Source: an uncultured Myxococcales bacterium (GTDB lineage Bacteria; Myxococcota_A; Bradymonadia; UBA7976; VGTA01). From it: a DNA stretch of 64,000 nt. This document shows positions 8,647 through 16,438 of this stretch, one piece after another (position 1 is the stretch's first letter; each line of letters begins with the position of its first letter). The notes under the pieces were generated by a model that saw only the letters and a list, made by a program, of their open reading frames with translations, was not told the DNA's origin and ran no database searches. The stretch lies in NCBI GenBank assembly GCA_937146725.1, contig CAKZRU010000104.1, positions 1 to 64,000 on the forward strand, given 5' to 3'. Made by a program: the position numbers and the translations under genes.

Positions 8647-10523
8647 GCGAAACAAAAGATCAAAAATTAGTTAAGCAAAACCCAAAGAGAAGTTCAATTC
8701 TTGCCTTTGTGACCTTAATTATTGCTAGCTTAAGCTTGGTTTTATTTTTGGTGACCAATCATCTTGATGAAATCAAAAAGCAAGATCTAAGTAAGATCGA
8801 TCGCTTGGAGGATATTTATAAGTTAAAGCAGTCAGTTGATTCTAAATACTTAGCGTGGCTTTATGCTGATTATTTTGAAAAGCGAGCTGGTTACTTGGAT
8901 ACTAAACTCTTAAATATAAGTGCTGAAAAGACTCAAACGCTTTTGGGCGTCATGAGTCAAGAACCACTGCGTTTTTTACCTGTTTCTTCTAGTCATCTTT
9001 CTTCTAGTCATCTTTCTTCTAGTCATGCTTCTATTGATCGACCGATAGCAACAGCTAAGATGGTAAAGCTTGACCTCAAGTGGCTTAGCTATAAAACTCA
9101 CTGTCAAAAGCTTACACAATTGGTTCAAGCAAAAAACTTTGTTCCAAGTCTAAAAGCTCAATTTGAACAGAATATGAGCAAATGCAGCGCTTTAGTCGCA
9201 AGTTTAGAGCAGTGGTTTCGCCCACTCAAAACATTAAACATGAGTCAGACGACTGAGATTTCGATAGCCGACTTTCTTAAACTAACTAAGATTCAAACAG
9301 ATGTATTAGATTCTCATACAACTCAGATTCTTAACCGGTATTCCTTTGCTTGGTTTCGTTTTTGGTCAGCTCAGCTTCTTGATCAACTTGAGGACAGAAC
9401 AAGTGAACTCAAAGAAGCAAATCATGTGCATCCTAATGACCAATGTGCTGACCTAAAAACACAGGCTATATGCATTTCAAAACTGATCAATGAGATTAAA
9501 AACCTTAATAAACTCGATCAAAAAATAGCTGATTTATCCATTGACCTTCATGAGATCTTTGCACTTAAACTAAAGCGCTTAGTTCAACAAAGATGGCGTG
9601 CTATATGGCAGAGTTACTCATTAAATAGACGAGTGGAAGGTAGAAGTCAGCAAAATCAGAAGCACTCAACTGAGCATGAGTTATTGAGTCGACTTTATCA
9701 GCTTTATAAACTTCCTCAAGTTGCTGAAGCTTTGTTGGCAGATTCGAAATCAACACTCCTTTCTAAGTCTCAGCTACAGCCACAGCCAAAGCCACAATCT
9801 TATTTAAGTGTGCCAAAGGATTTACTTGTTGAATGGAAGAATGCATTTAATCAGATAAGTCATCTGAGCCTAGCCAAAACCTTGGAACGACTTGGTTATA
9901 ATCATCAAAGTTCTTTGGAAGATGTAAAACAGGTTTGGTTTATCCCTTTACTCACCCCAAGAGATCAACAGGCAATCTTCTTAGAACTGCAAGCGTTAGC
10001 ACTGCGTTTGGGTTTAAAAGAATTATTTGATAATCCACATCAAGTCTACACAGAAGCTGTATTAGAGAGAATCCAAAAGCAACTTAAGGCCTTGGAACAA
10101 CTCTCTTTAAATGAAACCTGGCAAGAGCGCTTAAAAGTCATTAAAGGGTTAATCAACATGCAATGGCGTTCGGTCAAAGGTAAGGTGACCTGTGAAGAAA
10201 AAAACTTTAAACTTCATAAGCAGTGGCAAGATTTGGGCATGATTGATCGCTTGGTGCCCTTAATTTATCTGAAGTCAGACCGAGACCAAACCAAATTAAA
10301 AAAGCGCATTGGTAGAGTGCATTGGGGTCTTAAAAACCATCATACTTTTTATATTGCCTTGTATGATGAAGACCAAATCACACAAGTAGATCTTTTGTTT
10401 GAAGATAGGGTATTGTCAGTAGCCCAGTTGCTTCATGGCTTAGAAGTCAAACGTCATGGATGCATATATTCCGTTCAATTCATTGACTTGGAACTACTTC
10501 AGCTTTGGCTTGCTTCGAACTAA
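8643..10523 (+). CDS. Membrane-anchored protein of unknown function
   Basis: I do not recognise a family. The 626-residue product has one hydrophobic segment near residues 19-42 (SILAFVTLIIASLSLVLFLV), which suggests a signal anchor with the bulk in the periplasm. The rest is Leu/Lys/Gln-rich and looks alpha-helical. A Ser-Ser-Ser-His-Leu repeat lies near residues 114-128 and is encoded by a 15-bp tandem repeat. Cysteines are scattered and paired (for example around residues 177, 275 and 281). Its start overlaps the stop of the UPF0462-like gene (ATGA), implying a shared process. Sheet-like strands near the C-terminus (IYLK, HWGLKNHHTFYIALYD) may form a small domain. Confidence 0.6.
   Translation: MSETKDQKLVKQNPKRSSILAFVTLIIASLSLVLFLVTNHLDEIKKQDLSKIDRLEDIYKLKQSVDSKYLAWLYADYFEKRAGYLDTKLLNISAEKTQTLLGVMSQEPLRFLPVSSSHLSSSHLSSSHASIDRPIATAKMVKLDLKWLSYKTHCQKLTQLVQAKNFVPSLKAQFEQNMSKCSALVASLEQWFRPLKTLNMSQTTEISIADFLKLTKIQTDVLDSHTTQILNRYSFAWFRFWSAQLLDQLEDRTSELKEANHVHPNDQCADLKTQAICISKLINEIKNLNKLDQKIADLSIDLHEIFALKLKRLVQQRWRAIWQSYSLNRRVEGRSQQNQKHSTEHELLSRLYQLYKLPQVAEALLADSKSTLLSKSQLQPQPKPQSYLSVPKDLLVEWKNAFNQISHLSLAKTLERLGYNHQSSLEDVKQVWFIPLLTPRDQQAIFLELQALALRLGLKELFDNPHQVYTEAVLERIQKQLKALEQLSLNETWQERLKVIKGLINMQWRSVKGKVTCEEKNFKLHKQWQDLGMIDRLVPLIYLKSDRDQTKLKKRIGRVHWGLKNHHTFYIALYDEDQITQVDLLFEDRVLSVAQLLHGLEVKRHGCIYSVQFIDLELLQLWLASN
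8984..9026 (+). repeat. In-frame 15-bp tandem repeat (Ser-Ser-Ser-His-Leu)
   Basis: Unit TTCTTCTAGTCATCT occurs twice in full (8984-8998, 8999-9013) and continues for 13 bases of a third copy. Because the unit is 15 bp, copy changes keep frame and only alter a Ser/His-rich linker. Confidence 0.85.
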
Positions 10524-10600
10524 GTTCTCAGTATCAAATCAATATGTCCCTATATAACAATGATCTGCCGGTAAGAAGTTAGTGTTTAAGGAGGCAAGCA

Positions 10601-11146
10601 ATGGATCAGCAAGAACAGTACTCGACTCAGTTGCTCGTTATGAGACATGGTGAAGCACAAGTATACGCACAAAATGACCACCAAAGAGCATTGACCGATC
10701 GTGGACAACAAGAGGTTTTAGAGAACGCAAAAAATCTGGCTAATCTATTGGCTAGTTTAACGCGTCCTAGCCTAAAAGTTTTGGTCAGTGATGCACTCAG
10801 AACCAAAGAAACTTGGTCTATTATAGATGAATACCTAAGAGCGCAAACACTTTCCTTACATCAAATCGACTCAGTCAATGAACAGTCTAGCTTATATTTA
10901 GCACCCTCATCTTTTTTACAAAAAGTAATTAGTGATACCCAAATGGACTCATACGAGCAGATGCAAAATCAAAAGGTATATCTCGATCAAACACCTGTGA
11001 TTCTTTTGATCGCTCATAATCCAGGTCTTTCTGATTTAATTTATGATTTGGCAGGGCATTGGATGAGCCTAAAAACCGCTCAAATGATTCATCTTGAGCA
11101 AAAGATAAGTTTTGAGCCATGGAAATTGCGTTCTCTAGGAAGCTAA
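10601..11146 (+). CDS. sixA: SixA-type phosphohistidine phosphatase
   Basis: Histidine phosphatase superfamily protein of 181 residues, slightly longer than the SixA norm of about 160. RHG is at 15-17 (catalytic H16), the conserved Arg in SDALRTKET is R67, and the second catalytic His is in AHNPG (H139). SixA removes phosphate from His of HPt domains or PTS proteins; the target here is not visible, as no phosphorelay gene is near. AAGGAGG upstream fixes the ATG. The lipoprotein gene follows after one base, so the two are likely co-transcribed. Confidence 0.85.
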   Translation: MDQQEQYSTQLLVMRHGEAQVYAQNDHQRALTDRGQQEVLENAKNLANLLASLTRPSLKVLVSDALRTKETWSIIDEYLRAQTLSLHQIDSVNEQSSLYLAPSSFLQKVISDTQMDSYEQMQNQKVYLDQTPVILLIAHNPGLSDLIYDLAGHWMSLKTAQMIHLEQKISFEPWKLRSLGS

Positions 11147-11147
11147 C

Positions 11148-13331
11148 ATGTCCCTAAGTTTCTCAGGTTTAATGATTTATTTACGCTGTTTTATGGCCGG
11201 CTTGTTGACTTGCTTGTTGACTTGCTTGTTGACTTGCTCTTGCCAAACAAGTGATGACTTAGTGGAGTACTCTGAGCGGCCTTCACGACCGATTTCACGA
11301 ATTGATTATCAAATCGATTTTGAGTTTAAATTAAATAAAAACTTAGAGCATATAGTGACGCAAGGTCATGCTCTTGGTCTTGAAGTGAGTGACCGAGAGA
11401 CAGGATTGATTGCTCATCAAGTTTGGCTTGATTACCAGATCGAATTTTCCGAAGTTGATGAAGAAAGTACCCGCCTCATCATTCGGGGGTTAGATACGCT
11501 TCGTGTGCAACAAGGCCACTACCGGATTCGAGCTTTCTTTAAGGAAGGTGAACAAAATCTGAGCGAGCATAGTGATGCGCCTAAATCTATTAATTGTCCT
11601 GTACCAAGAACACTGAGAACGCCGGTTGCTCACCAAGACTTTGATATTGCAATCGGGTTATGGGAAGGCAGAATTGATCATGAGCAAGTGATTTCAATTC
11701 AAGTGAATCAACAAAGTTGTGCGTTAGGAGAAAAAAGCACAGAGTTGAGCGCAACAGTCATGTTGCCAGAAGCTTTGAGTTTACAAGCGCAACAACGCTT
11801 AATGCTGCATTTTTCTCCCATTAACTCCACTCTTCATTATCCTCTCACGATCCCCTTAAAACGCTTTATCCAAGTGCAGGATAGTGATCAACGTTTATCT
11901 TTTTTTGTGAATGAAATACCGACTGGATTATATCAGCTTATTGTTTTTGTTGACTCTGATGGTGATGCTTTACCAAGCCCTTGTGATTTAGAACAAGCCC
12001 GTGGTGGAGATCAATGGATTGCAAACTCAGTACCTACCCTTGAGATTGAAAGTGGAGTGAGCTACGAGCTTCAAGAAGAATTTGAGCTTGTATCGGTTGA
12101 AGCTTGCCAATCACTGCTGACCATGCTCGGTGAAATAGAGGATAATCCTGAGCAAAAGGCCATTTATCTGGCTCAAGTTGAAATGAATTCAGAGTTAGTT
12201 TCTGCACTACGTTTTTCTCCAAGCCAAAAACTGTGGTTTTCAAAACATAGACGAAAACAAAGTCCAGAGTTCTTTACTCAAGGCCAAGCCCTTTTTTCCT
12301 TACAAGAAGCCATCATTTCAGAAGGTCGCTTTAGTGTGCATCTGAATGAAAATGAAGTATTAGCCAATCAAGGCTTAGCAATTTGGATCGATGAAACAAC
12401 CGATCAAGCAAACTATTTACCTAGTTTAAAGCCTTGTAATAATTCGGCTTATTTGGGTATCGATACTTGGTGGTGGCAAGGCGGGCTAGAACAATTCAGT
12501 AAGCTACTCAATATTGATTTACTCAGCGCTCCCCCATTGGAGCCAATCGGTATTGTTCGGCGTTGTGAAGCACCGGAAGCTTTACTTGAGATGAGTTTTA
12601 ACTTTAATTTCACTTGGCCAAACCTGAGTTCTGATAGACCACTCTTTTTGGTTTTTGAAAACTTAATAACCGGTGAAATACTTCATAGCTTTTTAAGCGA
12701 TATCCAAGAAAGTGATATAGACCGGGAAAGGCTTATAAAACGACGTTTAAAAGCTGGATCTTATCAAGTGAATGCCTATATAGACCAAAACTTAGATACG
12801 GACTTTCAGCCTTGCTTTGGGTCTGTATTAGGTGATCGTTTTAGCTCATCAAGAGCCCAAATCGTTTCATTAAATGCCAATGAAGTTAAAGCGATAAGCC
12901 TAAATCTTAATCCGCGTGATTGTCCATATACACGCTCTGAACCCAATGTACGTCTTCTGTCCTATGCTCAGCAAGATGCTTTAAAACAAGCAGACATTGG
13001 GATTTGGGCAAGTGAAACACCAATCTGCAATAATCAAGAAATTTTTAGTCGAATTAAAGATTTGCATAATCGTGTAAATGAAGAAGACCCTTATCTTTTT
13101 TCAGGCTGTTTGGAGTATTTAGACAATGAGCTGAGCTTACCCTCTTTGCCCGCCGGTAATTATGAAATGAATGTATGCTTACCTATTCCAAGTAACACAG
13201 AGGTCCTAATTTCAGGAGATCGCTGTTTTAGGGCAAAGTTTTGGTCGGCGAAGGCTTCATTTAACTTAAATCAAGCACCGTCACAAACTGTTGAACTCGT
13301 TGTTACTCCTCAGTGTCAATGTGATCCTTAA
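11148..13331 (+). CDS. Large lipoprotein of unknown function
   Basis: A 727-residue predicted lipoprotein with no recognised family. Its signal region carries the repeated tetrapeptide LLTC three times and ends in CSCQTSDD, where Cys32 is the best lipidation site (Ser at -1). Two segments resemble each other: each has a YQL/YQV strand followed by an Asp-rich turn and a Cys (LIVFVDSDGD..PCDLEQA; VNAYIDQNLDTDFQPC). These look like repeated beta-sandwich modules with calcium-type loops. The protein ends in CQCDP. It begins one base after sixA, with no clear ribosome site of its own, so expression may depend on sixA translation. Confidence 0.6.
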   Translation: MSLSFSGLMIYLRCFMAGLLTCLLTCLLTCSCQTSDDLVEYSERPSRPISRIDYQIDFEFKLNKNLEHIVTQGHALGLEVSDRETGLIAHQVWLDYQIEFSEVDEESTRLIIRGLDTLRVQQGHYRIRAFFKEGEQNLSEHSDAPKSINCPVPRTLRTPVAHQDFDIAIGLWEGRIDHEQVISIQVNQQSCALGEKSTELSATVMLPEALSLQAQQRLMLHFSPINSTLHYPLTIPLKRFIQVQDSDQRLSFFVNEIPTGLYQLIVFVDSDGDALPSPCDLEQARGGDQWIANSVPTLEIESGVSYELQEEFELVSVEACQSLLTMLGEIEDNPEQKAIYLAQVEMNSELVSALRFSPSQKLWFSKHRRKQSPEFFTQGQALFSLQEAIISEGRFSVHLNENEVLANQGLAIWIDETTDQANYLPSLKPCNNSAYLGIDTWWWQGGLEQFSKLLNIDLLSAPPLEPIGIVRRCEAPEALLEMSFNFNFTWPNLSSDRPLFLVFENLITGEILHSFLSDIQESDIDRERLIKRRLKAGSYQVNAYIDQNLDTDFQPCFGSVLGDRFSSSRAQIVSLNANEVKAISLNLNPRDCPYTRSEPNVRLLSYAQQDALKQADIGIWASETPICNNQEIFSRIKDLHNRVNEEDPYLFSGCLEYLDNELSLPSLPAGNYEMNVCLPIPSNTEVLISGDRCFRAKFWSAKASFNLNQAPSQTVELVVTPQCQCDP
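11201..11236 (+). repeat. 12-bp tandem repeat in a lipoprotein signal peptide
   Basis: CTTGTTGACTTG is repeated three times without mismatch (11201-11212, 11213-11224, 11225-11236). It encodes LLTC repeats within the hydrophobic core of the signal peptide of the gene at 11148. Gain or loss of a unit would stay in frame but change core length and cysteine number. Confidence 0.9.
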
Positions 13332-13422
13332 TGGCCGAATTCCATGGCAAGGCATATTTTAGATCGTTTTTCCCAAGATTCTCTCCTTGCATTTGCAGTT
13401 AAGTTTAGGCAAAGAAACAGGC

Positions 13423-14931
13423 ATGAATTTATATGAACAGGCCTTTCTAACTCTCTATTTCTTGGTGCTTCTTGTACTATGTTTTTATGGTAGTCATCGC
13501 TATAAGATGGCGATTCTTTATCGACGTCATAAAACGAAGGCACCGCAAAAGACTCTTTCACTCGAAGACAGTTTTTCCACCTTCCCCAAGGTATTGGTTC
13601 AGCTTCCCATTTATAATGAGCGCTTTGTTGTAGAACGATTGATCGAGCAAGTGGCCAAGTTACGCTATCCAAAATCGGCCCTATTAATTCAAGTATTGGA
13701 TGACTCAACCGATGACTCTCATGAGATTGCACAAGCCTGTGTTACGCACTATGCAGAACAAGGTATACCCATAGAGTATAGGCACAGAACCGATCGTAAA
13801 GGTTTTAAAGCAGGCGCTTTAGAGGCCGGAATGAAAGCTCAGCAAGATTATGATCTGATTGCTATTTTTGATGCTGATTTTTTGCCACAACTAGACTTTC
13901 TTGAGCAACTAGTTCCACATTTTACCGATCCTACCGTGGGTATGGTTCAAGCACGTTGGTCACATATTAACCGAGAAGATTCACTTTTGACCCAAGCCCA
14001 AGCCATTTTGCTTGATGGTCATTTTATGATTGAGCATACGGCACGTAATCGAGCCGGATACTTTTTTAACTTTAATGGAACAGCTGGTATTTGGCGTAAG
14101 TCATGCATTGAAGAAGCGGGGGGCTGGCATCATGATACTATTACTGAAGATTTGGACTTATCGTATCGAGCTCAGCTCAAGGGGTGGCGCTTTATTTATC
14201 GCAATGACATCTTGGCGCCGGCTGAGTTACCCATAGAAATGAACGCCTTTAAAAACCAACAGCATCGTTGGGCCAAAGGGTCAATTCAAGTGGCATTAAA
14301 GACCCTACCTTTGATGTTTAGGAGTTCACAACCGTGGTCGGTCAAATATGAGTCTTTTTGTCATCTTACCGGTAATATAGCTTATTTGATGATGATCCTA
14401 CTCTCATTGATGCATCCTTTTGCTCTACGACTGAGGATTGACCATGGATGGAGAGAAACAGTTTTACTCGACTTTCCTTTCTTTTTGGGCGCGACTGTTT
14501 CTGTTTTGATTTTCTTTGGCCTAAGTCAGCTTGAGGTTGATGCACAAAAAGGGCTCAAGCGCTTAAAATACCTACCGGCTGTTTTAGGTATTGGGATTGG
14601 TTTGACCATTAACAATGCCAAAGCAACCTTAGAAGCACTCATGGGACAGCAATCACCTTTTGTAAGAACGCCTAAATGGGCCGCTGGTGATCAGACTCAA
14701 GGCAAGGCTCTTTTGAGCAATGTGTATCAAGGCTCAAGAGGATTAATGCCCTATTTTGAACTTGCTTTGGGTCTATATTATACTTTAACGATTAGTTATT
14801 GTTTTCAAGAAGGCTTGTGGTTTGCCTTACCTTTTATGCTTCTTTTTCAATGGGGGTTTCTATACACAGCTTGGCTCAGTTTTTTTCAAGCGTATTTTCT
14901 TCAAAAAAAGCACATAAAAGATTCACCTTAA
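13423..14931 (+). CDS. Processive family-2 glycosyltransferase, cellulose-synthase-like
   Basis: Membrane glycosyltransferase of 502 residues. From ATG 13423 there is one N-terminal membrane helix (about 7-24), then the GT2 domain with VLDDSTDD (91-98), DAD (150-152), TED (241-243) and QQHRW (279-283, the QxxRW motif), then several C-terminal helices. This D, DxD, TED, QxxRW set is that of processive beta-glycan synthases such as cellulose, glucomannan or curdlan-like synthases. No PilZ domain or bcs partner gene is adjacent, so the polymer cannot be named. An upstream TTG (13387) is possible, but the ATG gives a normal N-terminus. Confidence 0.85.
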   Translation: MNLYEQAFLTLYFLVLLVLCFYGSHRYKMAILYRRHKTKAPQKTLSLEDSFSTFPKVLVQLPIYNERFVVERLIEQVAKLRYPKSALLIQVLDDSTDDSHEIAQACVTHYAEQGIPIEYRHRTDRKGFKAGALEAGMKAQQDYDLIAIFDADFLPQLDFLEQLVPHFTDPTVGMVQARWSHINREDSLLTQAQAILLDGHFMIEHTARNRAGYFFNFNGTAGIWRKSCIEEAGGWHHDTITEDLDLSYRAQLKGWRFIYRNDILAPAELPIEMNAFKNQQHRWAKGSIQVALKTLPLMFRSSQPWSVKYESFCHLTGNIAYLMMILLSLMHPFALRLRIDHGWRETVLLDFPFFLGATVSVLIFFGLSQLEVDAQKGLKRLKYLPAVLGIGIGLTINNAKATLEALMGQQSPFVRTPKWAAGDQTQGKALLSNVYQGSRGLMPYFELALGLYYTLTISYCFQEGLWFALPFMLLFQWGFLYTAWLSFFQAYFLQKKHIKDSP

Positions 14932-14971
14932 ACAGACCTTGACCTTTAATATTCAGCTTTAGTCGCTGAGC

Positions 14972-15436
14972 ATGGAGCGGTTGATGTACGCTTGTCCCTG
15001 TGGTTCTCAACAAAGTTTTTCAGCATGTTGCGAGCGTTTCATTAATGCAGAGCAGATCCCTAAAACTCCAGAGCAATTAATGCGTTCACGCTATTCTGCG
15101 TTTGCCACTCAAAACGAAGCATATCTCCGAAAAACATGGTATCCTTCGACCCGCCCAGATGATCTTTCTTTACCCACAGATCAAGAACAAAGATGGTTGA
15201 GATTAGTAGTGCATGAAAGTCAACAACAAACCAACCAAGGTCGAGTTCGCTTCACTGCTTATTCTGTGCAAGGCAAAAAGGCCTTTATCCTGTCGGAGGA
15301 TTCTTTATTCCTAAGAGAGGATGGCTTATGGCTCTATCACAGTGGAACTTGTCAGGTCGAAGAATATCCAATCAGCCGTAACCAAGCTTGCTTATGTGGA
15401 TCCAAACTCAAGTTTAAACGCTGTTGCTTGGCTTAA
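14972..15436 (+). CDS. ychJ: YchJ/UPF0225 family SEC-C motif protein
   Basis: Small cytoplasmic protein of 154 residues. An N-terminal SEC-C-like Cys motif (CPCGSQQSFSACC, residues 7-19) and a C-terminal one (CLCGSKLKFKRCC) flank the conserved YchJ core (LMRSRYSAFA, then Y..KTWYPSTRP). SEC-C motifs bind zinc; the role of YchJ is not known. ATG 14984, four codons inside, is an alternative start since the family usually begins just before CPCGS. It follows the glycosyltransferase by 40 bases. Confidence 0.88.
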   Translation: MERLMYACPCGSQQSFSACCERFINAEQIPKTPEQLMRSRYSAFATQNEAYLRKTWYPSTRPDDLSLPTDQEQRWLRLVVHESQQQTNQGRVRFTAYSVQGKKAFILSEDSLFLREDGLWLYHSGTCQVEEYPISRNQACLCGSKLKFKRCCLA

Positions 15437-15497
15437 GTGCTTAGTTTAACGACATGACTTAATGAATGACTGCATTTAGTTGCTTAGCGTTTAAATC

Positions 15498-16172
15498 TTA
15501 TTCTTCAGCGCTTGCCCCAGGTTCATCAGTGCGTTCTTCAGTGCTTTGCCCTACGTCAGCATCGACTTCGCTCGCTTCTTCTGCTGTGGTCATAGAGGTG
15601 CTTTCAGCAGGGAGAAGACTGCTTATTTGACTTGGATCCTCAAAGTTTTCTCCCAATAGATCCTCAATCCAATTTGGATCACCGCCTTCTTCTCCCGCAA
15701 TCAAGGGAAAAAGCTGCTCATGAAGGATCTCATCTCGATATTTGAGTGTGAACCAAAGAATGTAAGTTTCACCTTCATCAAGCAAGGTCTCTAAATCTAA
15801 TGTTCGTACTCTGCGCCCTTCAACAAAAACAGCATCTTTTTCTGGCGAAGCATCTCGCATTTGTTCTGCGGTATAACTTAGAATCTCTCGATCGACTGTA
15901 ATCAGTTCAAAGGTCCAGTTGATTGCTGAGACTCCTTCAGAGTCACTTAAACCAATCAAATAGCCAACATCAAACTCTAAGCGATAAGCGCCGTTATCTT
16001 GCTCAAATAATGACCATTGATTCAGTCCAAGATGCGCTTGGTTGTAGGTGTTATCGAGTTCTTCTTTAACCACACAGGCAGTATTTAACATACTTGTGAG
16101 TAAAACAACGATAATGAGTGGAAGTCTAAGAACATGGCTTAAACTACTTTGTTCGTGAGATAATAAACGCAT
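15498..16172 (-). CDS. Probable lipoprotein, unknown function
   Basis: A 224-residue product. A hydrophobic stretch at about 16-30 ends in NTAC (Cys33), a non-ideal lipobox, so it may instead be a plain signal peptide or anchor. The middle is predicted beta-rich (YRLEFDVGYLIG, INWTFELITVD, YILWFTLKYRD), and the last 60 residues are acidic and Ser/Thr/Glu-rich, a likely disordered tail. No family recognised. It converges with the ychJ-like gene, and a 14-bp tandem repeat lies upstream of its start. Confidence 0.5.
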   Translation of the reverse strand: MRLLSHEQSSLSHVLRLPLIIVVLLTSMLNTACVVKEELDNTYNQAHLGLNQWSLFEQDNGAYRLEFDVGYLIGLSDSEGVSAINWTFELITVDREILSYTAEQMRDASPEKDAVFVEGRRVRTLDLETLLDEGETYILWFTLKYRDEILHEQLFPLIAGEEGGDPNWIEDLLGENFEDPSQISSLLPAESTSMTTAEEASEVDADVGQSTEERTDEPGASAEE

Positions 16173-16231
16173 AATAAGCTTTCTAGATCACCCTTGTGTA
16201 ATCACTAATACACTGTATAGCCAATGCCACT

Positions 16232-16287
16232 GCATAAAAAAAGAAGCTGCAAAAAAGAAGCATAAAAAAAGAAGCATAAAAAAAGAA
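16232..16287. repeat. Intergenic 14-bp tandem repeat, four units
   Basis: Unit GCATAAAAAAAGAA is repeated four times in a row (second copy altered to GCTGCAAAAAAGAA). It sits in the 266-base gap between a minus-strand lipoprotein start (16172) and the glgP start (16439), so it could lie in either promoter region. No other feature was seen in the gap. Confidence 0.85.
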
Positions 16288-16438
16288 ATCTTGCACATTC
16301 TATGAAAGATGATCGATATCCTTGAGCCAAGTTTCAAGATGATTTAATACATTTAAGCATGATGTTTAACAGAAGATGATGCTCATCTCTTTACAGTAAT
16401 TTGTCGGATGAGACCGACTTCTATAAACAGGTAATCAA

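Noticed and set aside
13328..13732. 134-residue open frame on the minus strand
   Set aside because: It lies opposite the 5' end of the cellulose-synthase-like gene, has no recognisable motif, and the plus frame is clearly coding.
16232..16287. Short repeats considered as a CRISPR array
   Set aside because: There are no spacers between units and no cas genes in the window; the same holds for the arrays at 44912 and 59535.
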